From assembly GCA_034522055.1 (NCBI GenBank), contig JAXHLS010000001.1, positions 1 through 33,403 of the forward strand: a DNA stretch of 33,403 nt, read 5' to 3'. The notes under the pieces were generated by a model. That model was not told where the DNA came from, did not search any database, and worked only from the letters and a program-made list of their open reading frames with translations. Below are positions 24,435-31,622 of this stretch, in pieces; within the stretch, counting starts at the first letter, position 1; each line of letters begins with the position of its first letter. The DNA comes from Gammaproteobacteria bacterium (GTDB lineage: Bacteria; Pseudomonadota; Gammaproteobacteria; JAABTG01). The translations under genes and the position numbers were made by a program.

Positions 24435-24490
24435 TCCCGACAACCGGCATCCCCGCGCTGACCCGTCGGCTGCCAGAAGCACCCGACCTA
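24435..24490. repeat. REP-like repeat, copy 2 (flanks brnTA)
   Basis: Near copy of 23751-23810: CAACCGGCATCCCCG, then GTCGGCTGC (24465-24473) / GCACCCGAC (24479-24487), a 9-bp stem with one mismatch. Same orientation as copy 1, so brnTA lies between direct repeats. Confidence 0.78.
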
Positions 24491-24783
24491 CAAAAGCGTA
24501 ACCGCGAAAGACGCGAAAGGCGCGAAATGAGAACAAGGGTGTTCAGTCCTCTCCCGGCGCCAGCGCGAGGGATCCGGCATTGGCGGTTGTTTTCGCGGCC
24601 GAAAGACCAGGGGCACCGGCTGCCGCCATCCGTCCTGCTGGCCCATCAGCCATCCTGCCCAACACCGGCCGCGTGTTCTCTACACGCCCGTGCGGGCATC
24701 GATTCTGGGTGTGCCCTCACGGACTCGTTGCGGTCCTCGGCGCTCTTCCTTTCGCGCCTTTCGCGTATTTCGTAGTTAAACAA
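24491..24783. repeat. Foldback repeat element A
   Basis: A non-coding element of about 290 bp bounded by inverted arms: left arm 24492-24527 (core CGCGAAAGACGCGAAAGG) and right arm 24749-24780, whose complement reads ACTACGAAATACGCGAAAGG. The arms match those of elements at 31326-31481 and 31497-33212. The middle part (24530-24745) shows no gene and no clear similarity to the other cores. This accounts for most of the gap between brnT and the ankyrin gene. Confidence 0.7.
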
Positions 24784-24818
24784 ACTAGAGGTCGGTTACC
24801 CCGCAATCAAACTCCCGG

Positions 24819-25364
24819 CTAAGGAACGGCCCCGGCGAGTGCCCGGGCCACTTCGTCGTGGCCGGCGCGCTCCGCCAGGGTGGTGGCGGTATCGCCGCCC
24901 TGGTCCGCGAGTTCGACGTTGGCCCCCCGTTCCACCAGCAGGGTGGCGGTGGCGGCATGGCCGTTGGCGGCGGCCGCCATCAACGCCGTGCGGCCGCGGG
25001 CGTTCTGGGCATCGGGGTCGCCGCCCTGGGCCAGCAGCAGGCGCAACGCCTCGGCATGGCCGTGGCCGGCCGCCTCCATGATGGCGGTCTGGCCGCGCTG
25101 GTCCGCGAGGTTGGGATCCGCCCCCTCGGTGAGGAGTATCCCCACCACCGTGGCGTTGCCGTAATAGGCGGCCGCCATGAGAGCCGTGCGGCCCGCGGCA
25201 TTGGGCTCGTTCACCACGGCCCCACGCATCACCAGGTCCTTCACCTCCTCGATACGGCCGTCCCGCGCGGAGGCCATCAGCGCGGTCTGGAGGTCGGGCT
25301 GGGCGACGGCGGCGCCGGCCAGAAACAGCAACGGAAGGAGCAGCCGGCAGCTTCGTACCATCAT
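24819..25364 (-). CDS. Secreted ankyrin repeat protein
   Basis: A 181-residue protein with a signal peptide (about 1-21, ending AGAAVAQ) and four to five ankyrin repeats from residue 26 on; repeated marks are GRTALMAAA, GQTAIMEAA and GRTALMAAA with LL..GADPN-type turns. It should be periplasmic and bind a protein partner. It starts 4 bp after the CBS-domain gene, preceded by GGTGAGG, so it appears to be the last gene of the DUF1538-PII-CBS operon. ATG 25364 or 25361 (tandem Met) can serve as start. The partner is unknown. Confidence 0.88.
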   Translation of the reverse strand: MMVRSCRLLLPLLFLAGAAVAQPDLQTALMASARDGRIEEVKDLVMRGAVVNEPNAAGRTALMAAAYYGNATVVGILLTEGADPNLADQRGQTAIMEAAGHGHAEALRLLLAQGGDPDAQNARGRTALMAAAANGHAATATLLVERGANVELADQGGDTATTLAERAGHDEVARALAGAVP

Positions 25365-25368
25365 GGCC

Positions 25369-25770
25369 TCACCACTTCATGCCCTTCAGCACCAGATCCG
25401 TGAGGCTGACGATGCCCACCACCTCGCGGTCCTTGACCACCGGAGCACGGGACAGCTCGAAGCGGGTGAACAGCCGAGCACAGTAGCGGATGGCCATGTC
25501 CGGAGGCACCGTGAGCACCGGCTTGCAATGGATCTCGTAGACATTGATACGGTCGGGGGCGCGATCCTTCGCCAGCACCTTGCGCGCGATGTCCGAGATC
25601 AACAGCATCCCCACCTCGTCGTGCTCGTCCCGCTTCTGCACGATAAGGCACTTGGTCTCCACGTGCTTCATCTGCGCCAGGGCCTCGGCCACCGTGGCCA
25701 TGCCATCCACCACGTCGAAGGAGGTCTTCATCACCTCCGACACCTTCGTGATCCGACCCTTCTCAATCAT
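25369..25770 (-). CDS. CBS-domain pair protein
   Basis: A 133-residue protein made of two CBS motifs (about 10-60 and 75-130) and nothing else. The segments KVSEVMKTSFDVVDGMATVAEAL, GMLLISDIARKVL and GIVSLTDLVLKG are typical, and such Bateman modules bind adenine nucleotides (AMP, ATP, c-di-AMP or SAM). Its ATG 25770 overlaps the stop of the PII-like gene (ATGA), so the two are translationally coupled. It probably reports energy state to the DUF1538 membrane proteins upstream; this is inference from context. Confidence 0.9.
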   Translation of the reverse strand: MIEKGRITKVSEVMKTSFDVVDGMATVAEALAQMKHVETKCLIVQKRDEHDEVGMLLISDIARKVLAKDRAPDRINVYEIHCKPVLTVPPDMAIRYCARLFTRFELSRAPVVKDREVVGIVSLTDLVLKGMKW

Positions 25771-26117
25771 AGCTCGCTCTCCACGGTTGCTCTCAGAAGC
25801 TCCGCCTGATGGGCCACACCCACCGCATCCTCCACATCCACCTGGAAGGCGATGCCCGTACCCTTCTTGGCGGTGAACTCGCCGATGTCCATGATGGTCT
25901 CGAGGATGCGCCGGCTCAGGTGCTCCTCCACCAGGAACAACAGCACGTCCCGCTGGGTGGTCAGATTAAGACCGAAAAAGGTCTTTTCCTTCTCGATGCC
26001 TTCCCCCCGGGCGCTGTTGATGACGGTGGCGCCGGTGGCGCCAGTGTCCCGCGCCGCCTTGAGTACCGCATTCGTCTTGGAGTCATCCACCAGGGCGATG
26101 ATCAGCTTGAAATGCAT
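25767..26117 (-). CDS. PII-like signalling protein
   Basis: A 116-residue protein with the ferredoxin-like fold of the PII superfamily: MHFKLIIALVDDSKTNAVLKAARDTG, a T-loop region with RGEGIEKEKTFFGLNL, then RDVLLFLVEEHLSRRILETI and KKGTGIAFQVDVEDAVG. It lacks the uridylylated tyrosine segment of GlnB/GlnK, so it belongs to the PII-like group that senses nucleotides or other signals beside transporters. The start is ATG 26117, set by GGAGG 8 bp upstream; a longer frame to 26144 is less likely. It follows the DUF1538 pair by 139 bp and overlaps the CBS gene. Confidence 0.85.
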   Translation of the reverse strand: MHFKLIIALVDDSKTNAVLKAARDTGATGATVINSARGEGIEKEKTFFGLNLTTQRDVLLFLVEEHLSRRILETIMDIGEFTAKKGTGIAFQVDVEDAVGVAHQAELLRATVESEL

Positions 26118-26256
26118 ATCGACAACCTCCGTGACGTGGACCACGCCGGATTCACTTTTTCCATGCCACCCTTTCCGGGCTTCGGCGCCCGTGGGAGCAC
26201 CCCGTCAATGACAATCAACCGCCGCCTCCCGATCTCGCATCGTTCATCCCGGGGCA

Positions 26257-27036
26257 TCATTCAGCGACATCTCGGGACCGCGCCCGCCATTCCGTGATCT
26301 GGGCATAGCCCATCACGGTCATGATGGGAAACATACAGGCGAAGGCGATGAGCCCGAAACCATCCAGCAGGGGGCTGCGTCCCGGCACCGTGGCGGCGAG
26401 CCCCAGCCCCAGGGCCGTGACCAGGGGCACCGTGACCGTCGATGTGGTCACCCCGCCCGAGTCGTAGGCCAGGGCGATGATTAGCCGCGGTGCGAAGAGG
26501 GTCTGCACGATCACCACCACGTAGGCGGCCATGATATACCAGTGCAGGGGCGTGCCCGTGACGATGCGGTAGGTGCCGAGGGCCACGCCGAGGCCACAAC
26601 CCAGGGCCACCGCCACCCGCAGCCCCCATGAGCGGATGGCGCCGCCCGACACCTCCTGGGCCTTCATGGCCACGGCGATGAGGGCCGGTTCGGCGATGGC
26701 GGAGGCGAAACCGATGGCCAGGGCGAAGAGATAGACCCAGTAATAATCGCGCCACCGCACCGCCTGGGAGACGGCCGCGCCCGCACCGTGGATGAATTCC
26801 GGGTCCGTGAGCTGGCGGGCCATGATCTCCCCGAGGGGAAACAGGGCCTCCTGCAGCCCCACCAGAAACAGGGTCAGCCCCACCAGCACGTAGATGAAGC
26901 CCGCCAGCACCTGCGCCGGGTTGGCGATGGGCCGGCGCAGTACCAGGAACTGGAAGACGAAGATGATAACCACGATGGGCAGCACGTCCCAGACGGTGGA
27001 CAGGCCGGTATCCATGAGGGTGCGCAGGGTCTCCAT
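26257..27036 (-). CDS. DUF1538 membrane protein, second copy (UmpB-like)
   Basis: A 259-residue protein with about seven hydrophobic segments. It shares with its upstream neighbour the conserved stretches EPALIAVA, [20 protein letters not shown] and DGFGLIAFA, the signature of the DUF1538 family. Pairs of such proteins (UmpA/UmpB) have, as I recall, been reported as a sodium or potassium/proton antiporter in a halophile. The start ATG 27036 directly follows the stop of the first copy with no gap. Downstream are PII-like and CBS genes. Transport function is plausible; the ion is not known from sequence. Confidence 0.88.
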   Translation of the reverse strand: METLRTLMDTGLSTVWDVLPIVVIIFVFQFLVLRRPIANPAQVLAGFIYVLVGLTLFLVGLQEALFPLGEIMARQLTDPEFIHGAGAAVSQAVRWRDYYWVYLFALAIGFASAIAEPALIAVAMKAQEVSGGAIRSWGLRVAVALGCGLGVALGTYRIVTGTPLHWYIMAAYVVVIVQTLFAPRLIIALAYDSGGVTTSTVTVPLVTALGLGLAATVPGRSPLLDGFGLIAFACMFPIMTVMGYAQITEWRARSRDVAE

Positions 27037-27771
27037 TCAGTACACCATGCCGTAGGCCATAACGAACATCATAGGGGTCAGAGAAGCGAAGGCGATGAGA
27101 CCGAAGCCATCCACCATGGGATTGCGACCCTCGATGCTGGAGGCCAGACCGACGCCGAGGGCCGTCACCAGGGGCACGGTGATGGTGGAGGTGGTGACGC
27201 CGCCGGAGTCGTAGGCGACGCCGATGATCTCCTTTGGGGCGAAACCGGTCATCACCACCACCCCCAGATAGCCCCCGATGATCAGGTACTGGATGGGCCA
27301 GCCCCTGATGATGCGCAGCACACCCATGACGATGGCCACCCCCACCGCCAGGGCCACGGTGTAACGCAGCCCGCTGGCATAGGCATCGCGGGCCTCGTCC
27401 GTGGCCGCGATGACCCCGCCCGCCGCCGCCACCTCGGCGGCCTTGCGGGCCACCGCGATGAGGGCGGGTTCCGCCACCGTGGTGCCGAAGCCGAGGGCGA
27501 AGGCGAAGAGCAACAGCCACGGCAGGCTGCCCTTGCGGGCGAAGGCATGAGCCATCGCCTCCCCCAGGGGGAACAGGGCCATCTCCAGCCCGCGGATGAA
27601 CAGGGTGAGCCCCACCACCACCAACAGCGTCCCCACCAGGATACGGCCGAACTCGGGGATGGGCTGCTGCAGCACCAATAGCTGGAAGCCGGCGATCACC
27701 AGCAGAATGGGCCCCAGGTCCCGCGCGCTGCTTGTCATGGCCTGCAGGAAGCGCAGGAGCCCTTGTGTCAT
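27037..27771 (-). CDS. DUF1538 membrane protein, first copy (UmpA-like)
   Basis: A 244-residue inner-membrane protein of the same family as the next gene, sharing about the same topology and the motifs [37 protein letters not shown] and [13 protein letters not shown]. The two probably form a hetero-complex. It opens an operon of five genes on this strand (DUF1538, DUF1538, PII-like, CBS, ankyrin). The short gap to the divergent protease gene (27772-27845) must hold both promoters, but none matches consensus well enough to annotate. Confidence 0.88.
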   Translation of the reverse strand: MTQGLLRFLQAMTSSARDLGPILLVIAGFQLLVLQQPIPEFGRILVGTLLVVVGLTLFIRGLEMALFPLGEAMAHAFARKGSLPWLLLFAFALGFGTTVAEPALIAVARKAAEVAAAGGVIAATDEARDAYASGLRYTVALAVGVAIVMGVLRIIRGWPIQYLIIGGYLGVVVMTGFAPKEIIGVAYDSGGVTTSTITVPLVTALGVGLASSIEGRNPMVDGFGLIAFASLTPMMFVMAYGMVY

Positions 27772-27845
27772 GGATTATGCCGTAGCGTTCGGTGGGTTAA
27801 TCGTTTCCTGACCTGGCATAGGCTTGAAGAGAGTAAGACGCCCTC

Positions 27846-28403
27846 ATGTTACGATTTACACCCCTTGGACGCCACGCCATGAACCGCCCCGATCCCCAAA
27901 GCACCCGCAGCATCGGCATCGCCATGACCATCGGCGCCTGGATCGTCGGTCTCGGCCTGGTGACCCTGCTGTTCCAGGGTGCGCTCACCCAGCGGGACAA
28001 TCCCAACCAGGACCTCGCCGTCAGTATCGATGGTGGGGACGAGGTGGTGCTCAAACGCAACCGCATGGGCCATTACGTGGCGCCCGGGCGTATCAACGGC
28101 GAACCCGTGGAGTTCCTGCTGGATACGGGGGCCACCACGGTTTCCATCCCCGGCCACCTGGCCCGCGAGCTGGGCCTGCGCCAGGGCCGCCCCATGCGCG
28201 CCAACACCGCCGCCGGCCAGGTGACGAGCTACGCCACCCGCCTCGACAGCGTGCAACTGGGGGGCATCACCCAGCGGGACGTGTGGGCCACCATCAACCC
28301 CAGCATGGACCTGGACGAGGTGCTGCTGGGCATGAGCTTCCTGAAGCGCCTGGAACTCACCCAGCGCGGCGACACCCTGACCCTGCGCGCGCCTGGGGAC
28401 TAG
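27846..28403 (+). CDS. Membrane-anchored retropepsin-like aspartic protease
   Basis: A protein of 185 residues (174 if ATG 27879 is used). One hydrophobic segment (SIGIAMTIGAWIVGLGLVTLLF, about 22-43) anchors it, with the rest probably periplasmic. The single-lobe protease domain has the active-site motif FLLDTGATTVSIP and the later region DEVLLGMSFLKRLELTQRGDTLTL, typical of the clan AA family related to TIGR02281 proteins. Being half the size of pepsin, it must act as a dimer. Substrate is unknown. It is divergent from the DUF1538 operon. Confidence 0.88.
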   Translation: MLRFTPLGRHAMNRPDPQSTRSIGIAMTIGAWIVGLGLVTLLFQGALTQRDNPNQDLAVSIDGGDEVVLKRNRMGHYVAPGRINGEPVEFLLDTGATTVSIPGHLARELGLRQGRPMRANTAAGQVTSYATRLDSVQLGGITQRDVWATINPSMDLDEVLLGMSFLKRLELTQRGDTLTLRAPGD

Positions 28404-28980
28404 AACAATTGCTCCTGTCGGGATAAATCCCGACCCACCAAAAGCGTAACCGCGAAAAACGCGAAACAACACGAAAAGGGAAAAGGTCAGGGATGAGGGG
28501 CGGCTTGAAAAGGCGCACCGGATCCACCGTTTCGGCGTCAGCGGAGCCGGCGCACGGATGGTAATCTTTTCCCATTTCCCCTTTCCCATTTCCCCTGGGG
28601 AGAAGGACAGGGTGAAGGCATGTTGGGCAGGGATATGGGGCAGAAGCGTAGGTCGGCTGCGCTTGGCAGCCGACGGAAACTCGGCGGTTTGCGGGCACGG
28701 ATGTCGGTTGCCGAGAGCAACCGACATCCGTGCCGCCGGAACGGGCGGTGACAATGTTCTGTAGGTCGGGCTTCAGCCCGACAGCCCGCGGGTGGTTTCG
28801 GCCCGGCACGGGGTGCGTGGGGTGGGATTGAATGTCGGGATGAATCCCGACCTCGGCCCGGGCGCGGCAGCGATGTGCCTTCGGAGCACGTCGTGGTTAC
28901 CATAGTCCCGCCGGGCGCCTCGGAGCCGGGCGATGACAACACATAACAATACAAGTCCGTGAGGTAGGGGGGAGCCACCG
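28404..28980. repeat. Cluster of REP-like hairpins and a repeat arm
   Basis: A 577-bp gap without a gene. It holds five hairpins built on GTCGG: 28417-28434 (8 bp), 28652-28674 (9 bp), 28694-28734 (18 bp perfect stem, loop CGAGA), 28765-28782 (8 bp) and 28834-28851 (8 bp). It also has a single arm of the foldback repeat at 28441-28480 (CCGCGAAAAACGCGAAAC). Two units start with GTAGGTCGG. The region before 28981 should contain the symporter promoter, but I see no clear one. Confidence 0.75.
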
Positions 28981-30348
28981 ATGGAGACCGTGAAACCGCT
29001 GCTCGAATCCGTGTCGGGCTTCGTCTGGGGGCCGGTGATGCTGGCCCTGCTGCTCGGCGTAGGCATCTACCTGACGGTGGGCCTGCGCTTCATGACCTGG
29101 CGCGGCATCGGCGGGGGCTTCCGCAGCCTGTGGCGGGGCCGGCGCTCCGACGAGGAGGGGGACATCACCCCCTTCCAGGCCCTCATGACCGCCCTGTCCG
29201 CCACCATCGGTACCGGCAACATCGCCGGCGTGGCCACGGCCATCGCCATCGGCGGCCCCGGGGCGGTGTTCTGGATGTGGATAACGGCCCTGTTCGGCAT
29301 GGCCACCAAGTACGCCGAGGCCGTGCTGGCGGTCCACTACCGGGAGACCGACGAGCGCGGCATGCATGTGGGCGGCCCCATGTACTACATCAGGAACGGC
29401 CTCGGGCGTCGCTGGCAGTGGCTGGGCCTGCTGTTCGCCGTGTTCGGCATGGTGGCGGCCTTCGGCATCGGCAACACCATCCAGTCCAACTCGGTGGCCG
29501 ACACCGTGGCCGCCAACTTCCATGTACCCACCTGGATCACCGGGCTCCTCCTGGCCGTCCTGGCGGGGGCCGTGATCCTGGGCGGCATCCGCCGCATCGC
29601 CGAGGTGGCGGCGCGGCTGGTGCCCTTCATGGCCATCGCCTATTTCCTGTGCGCCCTGGTCATCATCGGGCTCCAGGTGGACCAGGTGCCCGCCGCACTC
29701 GCGACCATCGTGGGCGACGCCTTCACCGGCACCGCGGCGGCCGGCGGCTTCGCCGGCGCCAGCATCTGGATGGCCATCCAGTTCGGCGTCGCCCGCGGCG
29801 TGTTCTCCAACGAGGCCGGCCTCGGCAGCGCCCCCATCGCCCATGCCGCGGCGCGCACCCGGGATCCGGTGCGCCAGGGCACCATTGGCATGCTGGGCAC
29901 CTTCATCGACACCATCATCATCTGCACCATGACGGCCCTGGTGATCGTCATCTCCGGCGCCTGGATCACCGGTGAGACCGGAGGCCCCCTGTCTGCGGCG
30001 GCCTTCAACGCCGGACTGCCCGGGGGGCGCTACGTGGTGAGCATTGGCCTCATCATCTTCGCCTTCACCACCATCCTCGGCTGGAGCTACTACGGCGAGC
30101 GTTGCGCCGAGTTCATATTCGGCGTGCGGGTCATCCTGCCCTACCGGCTGCTGTGGATCGTCGCCATCCCCCTGGGGGCCCTGGCCGCCGGTGAGAACGA
30201 GGGGGTGAACCTGCTGTGGCTGCTGGCGGACGCCATGAACGGCCTCATGGCCGTACCCAATCTCATCGCCCTGGCCCTGCTGTCGCCGGTGGTATTCAGC
30301 CTCACCCGCCAGTACCGCGCCGCGCGCTCGGATGAGACGCGCCCGTGA
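28981..30348 (+). CDS. Sodium/alanine (or glycine) symporter, AGCS family
   Basis: A 455-residue transporter with about ten to eleven membrane segments. Family signatures: GDITPFQALMTALSATIGTGNIAGVATAIA near 60-90, MHVGGPMYYIRNGLG, a central FSNEAGLGSAPIAHAAA and TILGWSYYGERCAEFIFG. It imports alanine, glycine or a similar amino acid with sodium (or protons), consistent with a cell that keeps a sodium gradient. ATG 28981 is preceded by GAGGTAGGGGGGAG. It is followed 66 bp later by nadC on the same strand, but no functional link is evident. Confidence 0.94.
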   Translation: METVKPLLESVSGFVWGPVMLALLLGVGIYLTVGLRFMTWRGIGGGFRSLWRGRRSDEEGDITPFQALMTALSATIGTGNIAGVATAIAIGGPGAVFWMWITALFGMATKYAEAVLAVHYRETDERGMHVGGPMYYIRNGLGRRWQWLGLLFAVFGMVAAFGIGNTIQSNSVADTVAANFHVPTWITGLLLAVLAGAVILGGIRRIAEVAARLVPFMAIAYFLCALVIIGLQVDQVPAALATIVGDAFTGTAAAGGFAGASIWMAIQFGVARGVFSNEAGLGSAPIAHAAARTRDPVRQGTIGMLGTFIDTIIICTMTALVIVISGAWITGETGGPLSAAAFNAGLPGGRYVVSIGLIIFAFTTILGWSYYGERCAEFIFGVRVILPYRLLWIVAIPLGALAAGENEGVNLLWLLADAMNGLMAVPNLIALALLSPVVFSLTRQYRAARSDETRP

Positions 30349-30414
30349 TGTCGGGGACCGTGACGGCACGAAGACCAAACAGGATATTCGGACCCGCCCA
30401 TCGAGGAAGCCCCC

Positions 30415-31248
30415 ATGCCCCGCCCCCCCGCCGATCTCCGTGACACCGTCGCCCGCGCCCTGGCCGAGGACGTGGGGCGCGGCGACGTCACCGCCGCCCT
30501 GGTGCCGGAGGATGACGACGCCTCGGCGGTGGTGACCAGCCGCGAGCACGCGGTGCTGGCGGGCGGGCCCTGGTTCGACGAGGTGTTCCTGCAGGTCTCC
30601 GACGGCGCCGCCCAGGTGAACTGGACGGCCCGGGACGGCGACGTGGTACGGCCCAACCAGATGCTGTGCACCGTGGACGGCCGCGCCCGCCACCTGCTGA
30701 CGGCCGAGCGCACCGCCCTGAATTTCCTCCAGACCCTGTCGGGCACCGCCACCATCACCCGCCACTACGTCAAGCGGGTGCAGGGCACGGCGGCGTGCAT
30801 CCTCGACACCCGCAAGACCGTGCCGGGCCTGCGCACCGCCCAGAAGTACGCCGTGGCCTGCGGCGGCGGCACCAACCACCGCATGGGCCTCTACGACGCC
30901 GTGCTCATCAAGGAGAACCACATCGCCGCCGCCGGCTCCATCACCGCGGCGGTGGCGGACGCCCGGCGCAAGCTGAGCAACCAGACCGTGGAGGTGGAGG
31001 TGGAGGACCTGGCCCAGTTGCGGGAGGCCCTGGCCAGCGACGTGGACCGCATCCTGCTGGACAACTTCACCGTGGAGGACCTGGCCCGCGCCGTGGCCAT
31101 CACCGGCGGCCGCGTCCCCCTCGAGGCCTCGGGCAACGTCAACCTCAAGACCGTCGCCGACGTGGCCGCCAGCGGCGTGGACTTCATCTCCGTGGGGGGC
31201 ATCACCAAGCACATCCACGCCGTGGACCTATCCATGCGCTTCGTCTGA
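30415..31248 (+). CDS. nadC: Nicotinate-nucleotide diphosphorylase (carboxylating) NadC
   Basis: A 277-residue enzyme of NAD synthesis that turns quinolinate and PRPP into nicotinate mononucleotide, CO2 and PPi. Signatures: AERTALNFLQTLSGTAT, ILDTRKTVPGLRTAQKYAV, GGGTNHRMGLYDAVLIKENH, DRILLDNF, LEASGNVNL and ISVGGITKHIHAVDLSMRF. The length is close to the usual 280-297. ATG 30415 is preceded by GAGGAAGC. It is followed by repeat DNA; no other nad gene is in the window. Confidence 0.96.
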   Translation: MPRPPADLRDTVARALAEDVGRGDVTAALVPEDDDASAVVTSREHAVLAGGPWFDEVFLQVSDGAAQVNWTARDGDVVRPNQMLCTVDGRARHLLTAERTALNFLQTLSGTATITRHYVKRVQGTAACILDTRKTVPGLRTAQKYAVACGGGTNHRMGLYDAVLIKENHIAAAGSITAAVADARRKLSNQTVEVEVEDLAQLREALASDVDRILLDNFTVEDLARAVAITGGRVPLEASGNVNLKTVADVAASGVDFISVGGITKHIHAVDLSMRFV

Positions 31249-31622
31249 CCACGGGAAAAAGCAAAAGCGGTAACCACGAAAGACTCGAAAAAAACGAAAA
31301 GATTAAGGGAAAAATCAAAAGCAGGAACTACGAAAGGCGCGAAAGGCGCGAATGGATCCCGGGCGAGGGGAAGAACGGATCAGGGCCTGGCAGGACTGCC
31401 GGACACTGGAATTTCCTTCTGGGGCAGCTGCCCGCCACCGTCTCTTTAATTTTCGCGCCTTTCGCGTATTTCGTAGTTAAAAAAATCAAAAGCGGGAACT
31501 ACGAAAGGCGCGAAAGGCGCGAACGAATCCGGGCGAGGGGAAGAACGGATCAGGGCCTGGCAGGACTGCCAAGCGCTGGCGCTTGCTCCCGGGGCGGCTG
31601 CCGTCTCTGTATACTTTCGTAT
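31249..31622. repeat. Foldback repeat region: element B, tandem unit, left half of element C
   Basis: Non-coding. A degenerate left arm is at 31263-31302. Element B has left arm 31326-31352 and inverted right arm 31450-31481. Element C begins with left arm 31497-31523 and is interrupted by the insertion sequence at 31623. A 91-bp stretch is directly repeated: 31310-31400 and 31480-31570, including the identical GGGCGAGGGGAAGAACGG head of a common core. So B and C are tandem copies of one unit. Confidence 0.82.
31614..31622. repeat. Target-site duplication, left copy
   Basis: CTTTCGTAT immediately outside the left inverted repeat of the insertion sequence; the identical 9 bp follow its right end at 33181-33189. 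Confidence 0.9.

Noticed and set aside
28897-31218. 773-codon minus-strand frame opposite the AGCS symporter and nadC
   Set aside because: It spans two well-supported genes on the other strand and their gap, with a His/Gly/Asp-rich composition typical of antisense frames.
31310-31570. CRISPR array
   Set aside because: The repeats are two long tandem copies and inverted arms, not short regular repeats with unique spacers; no cas gene is present.
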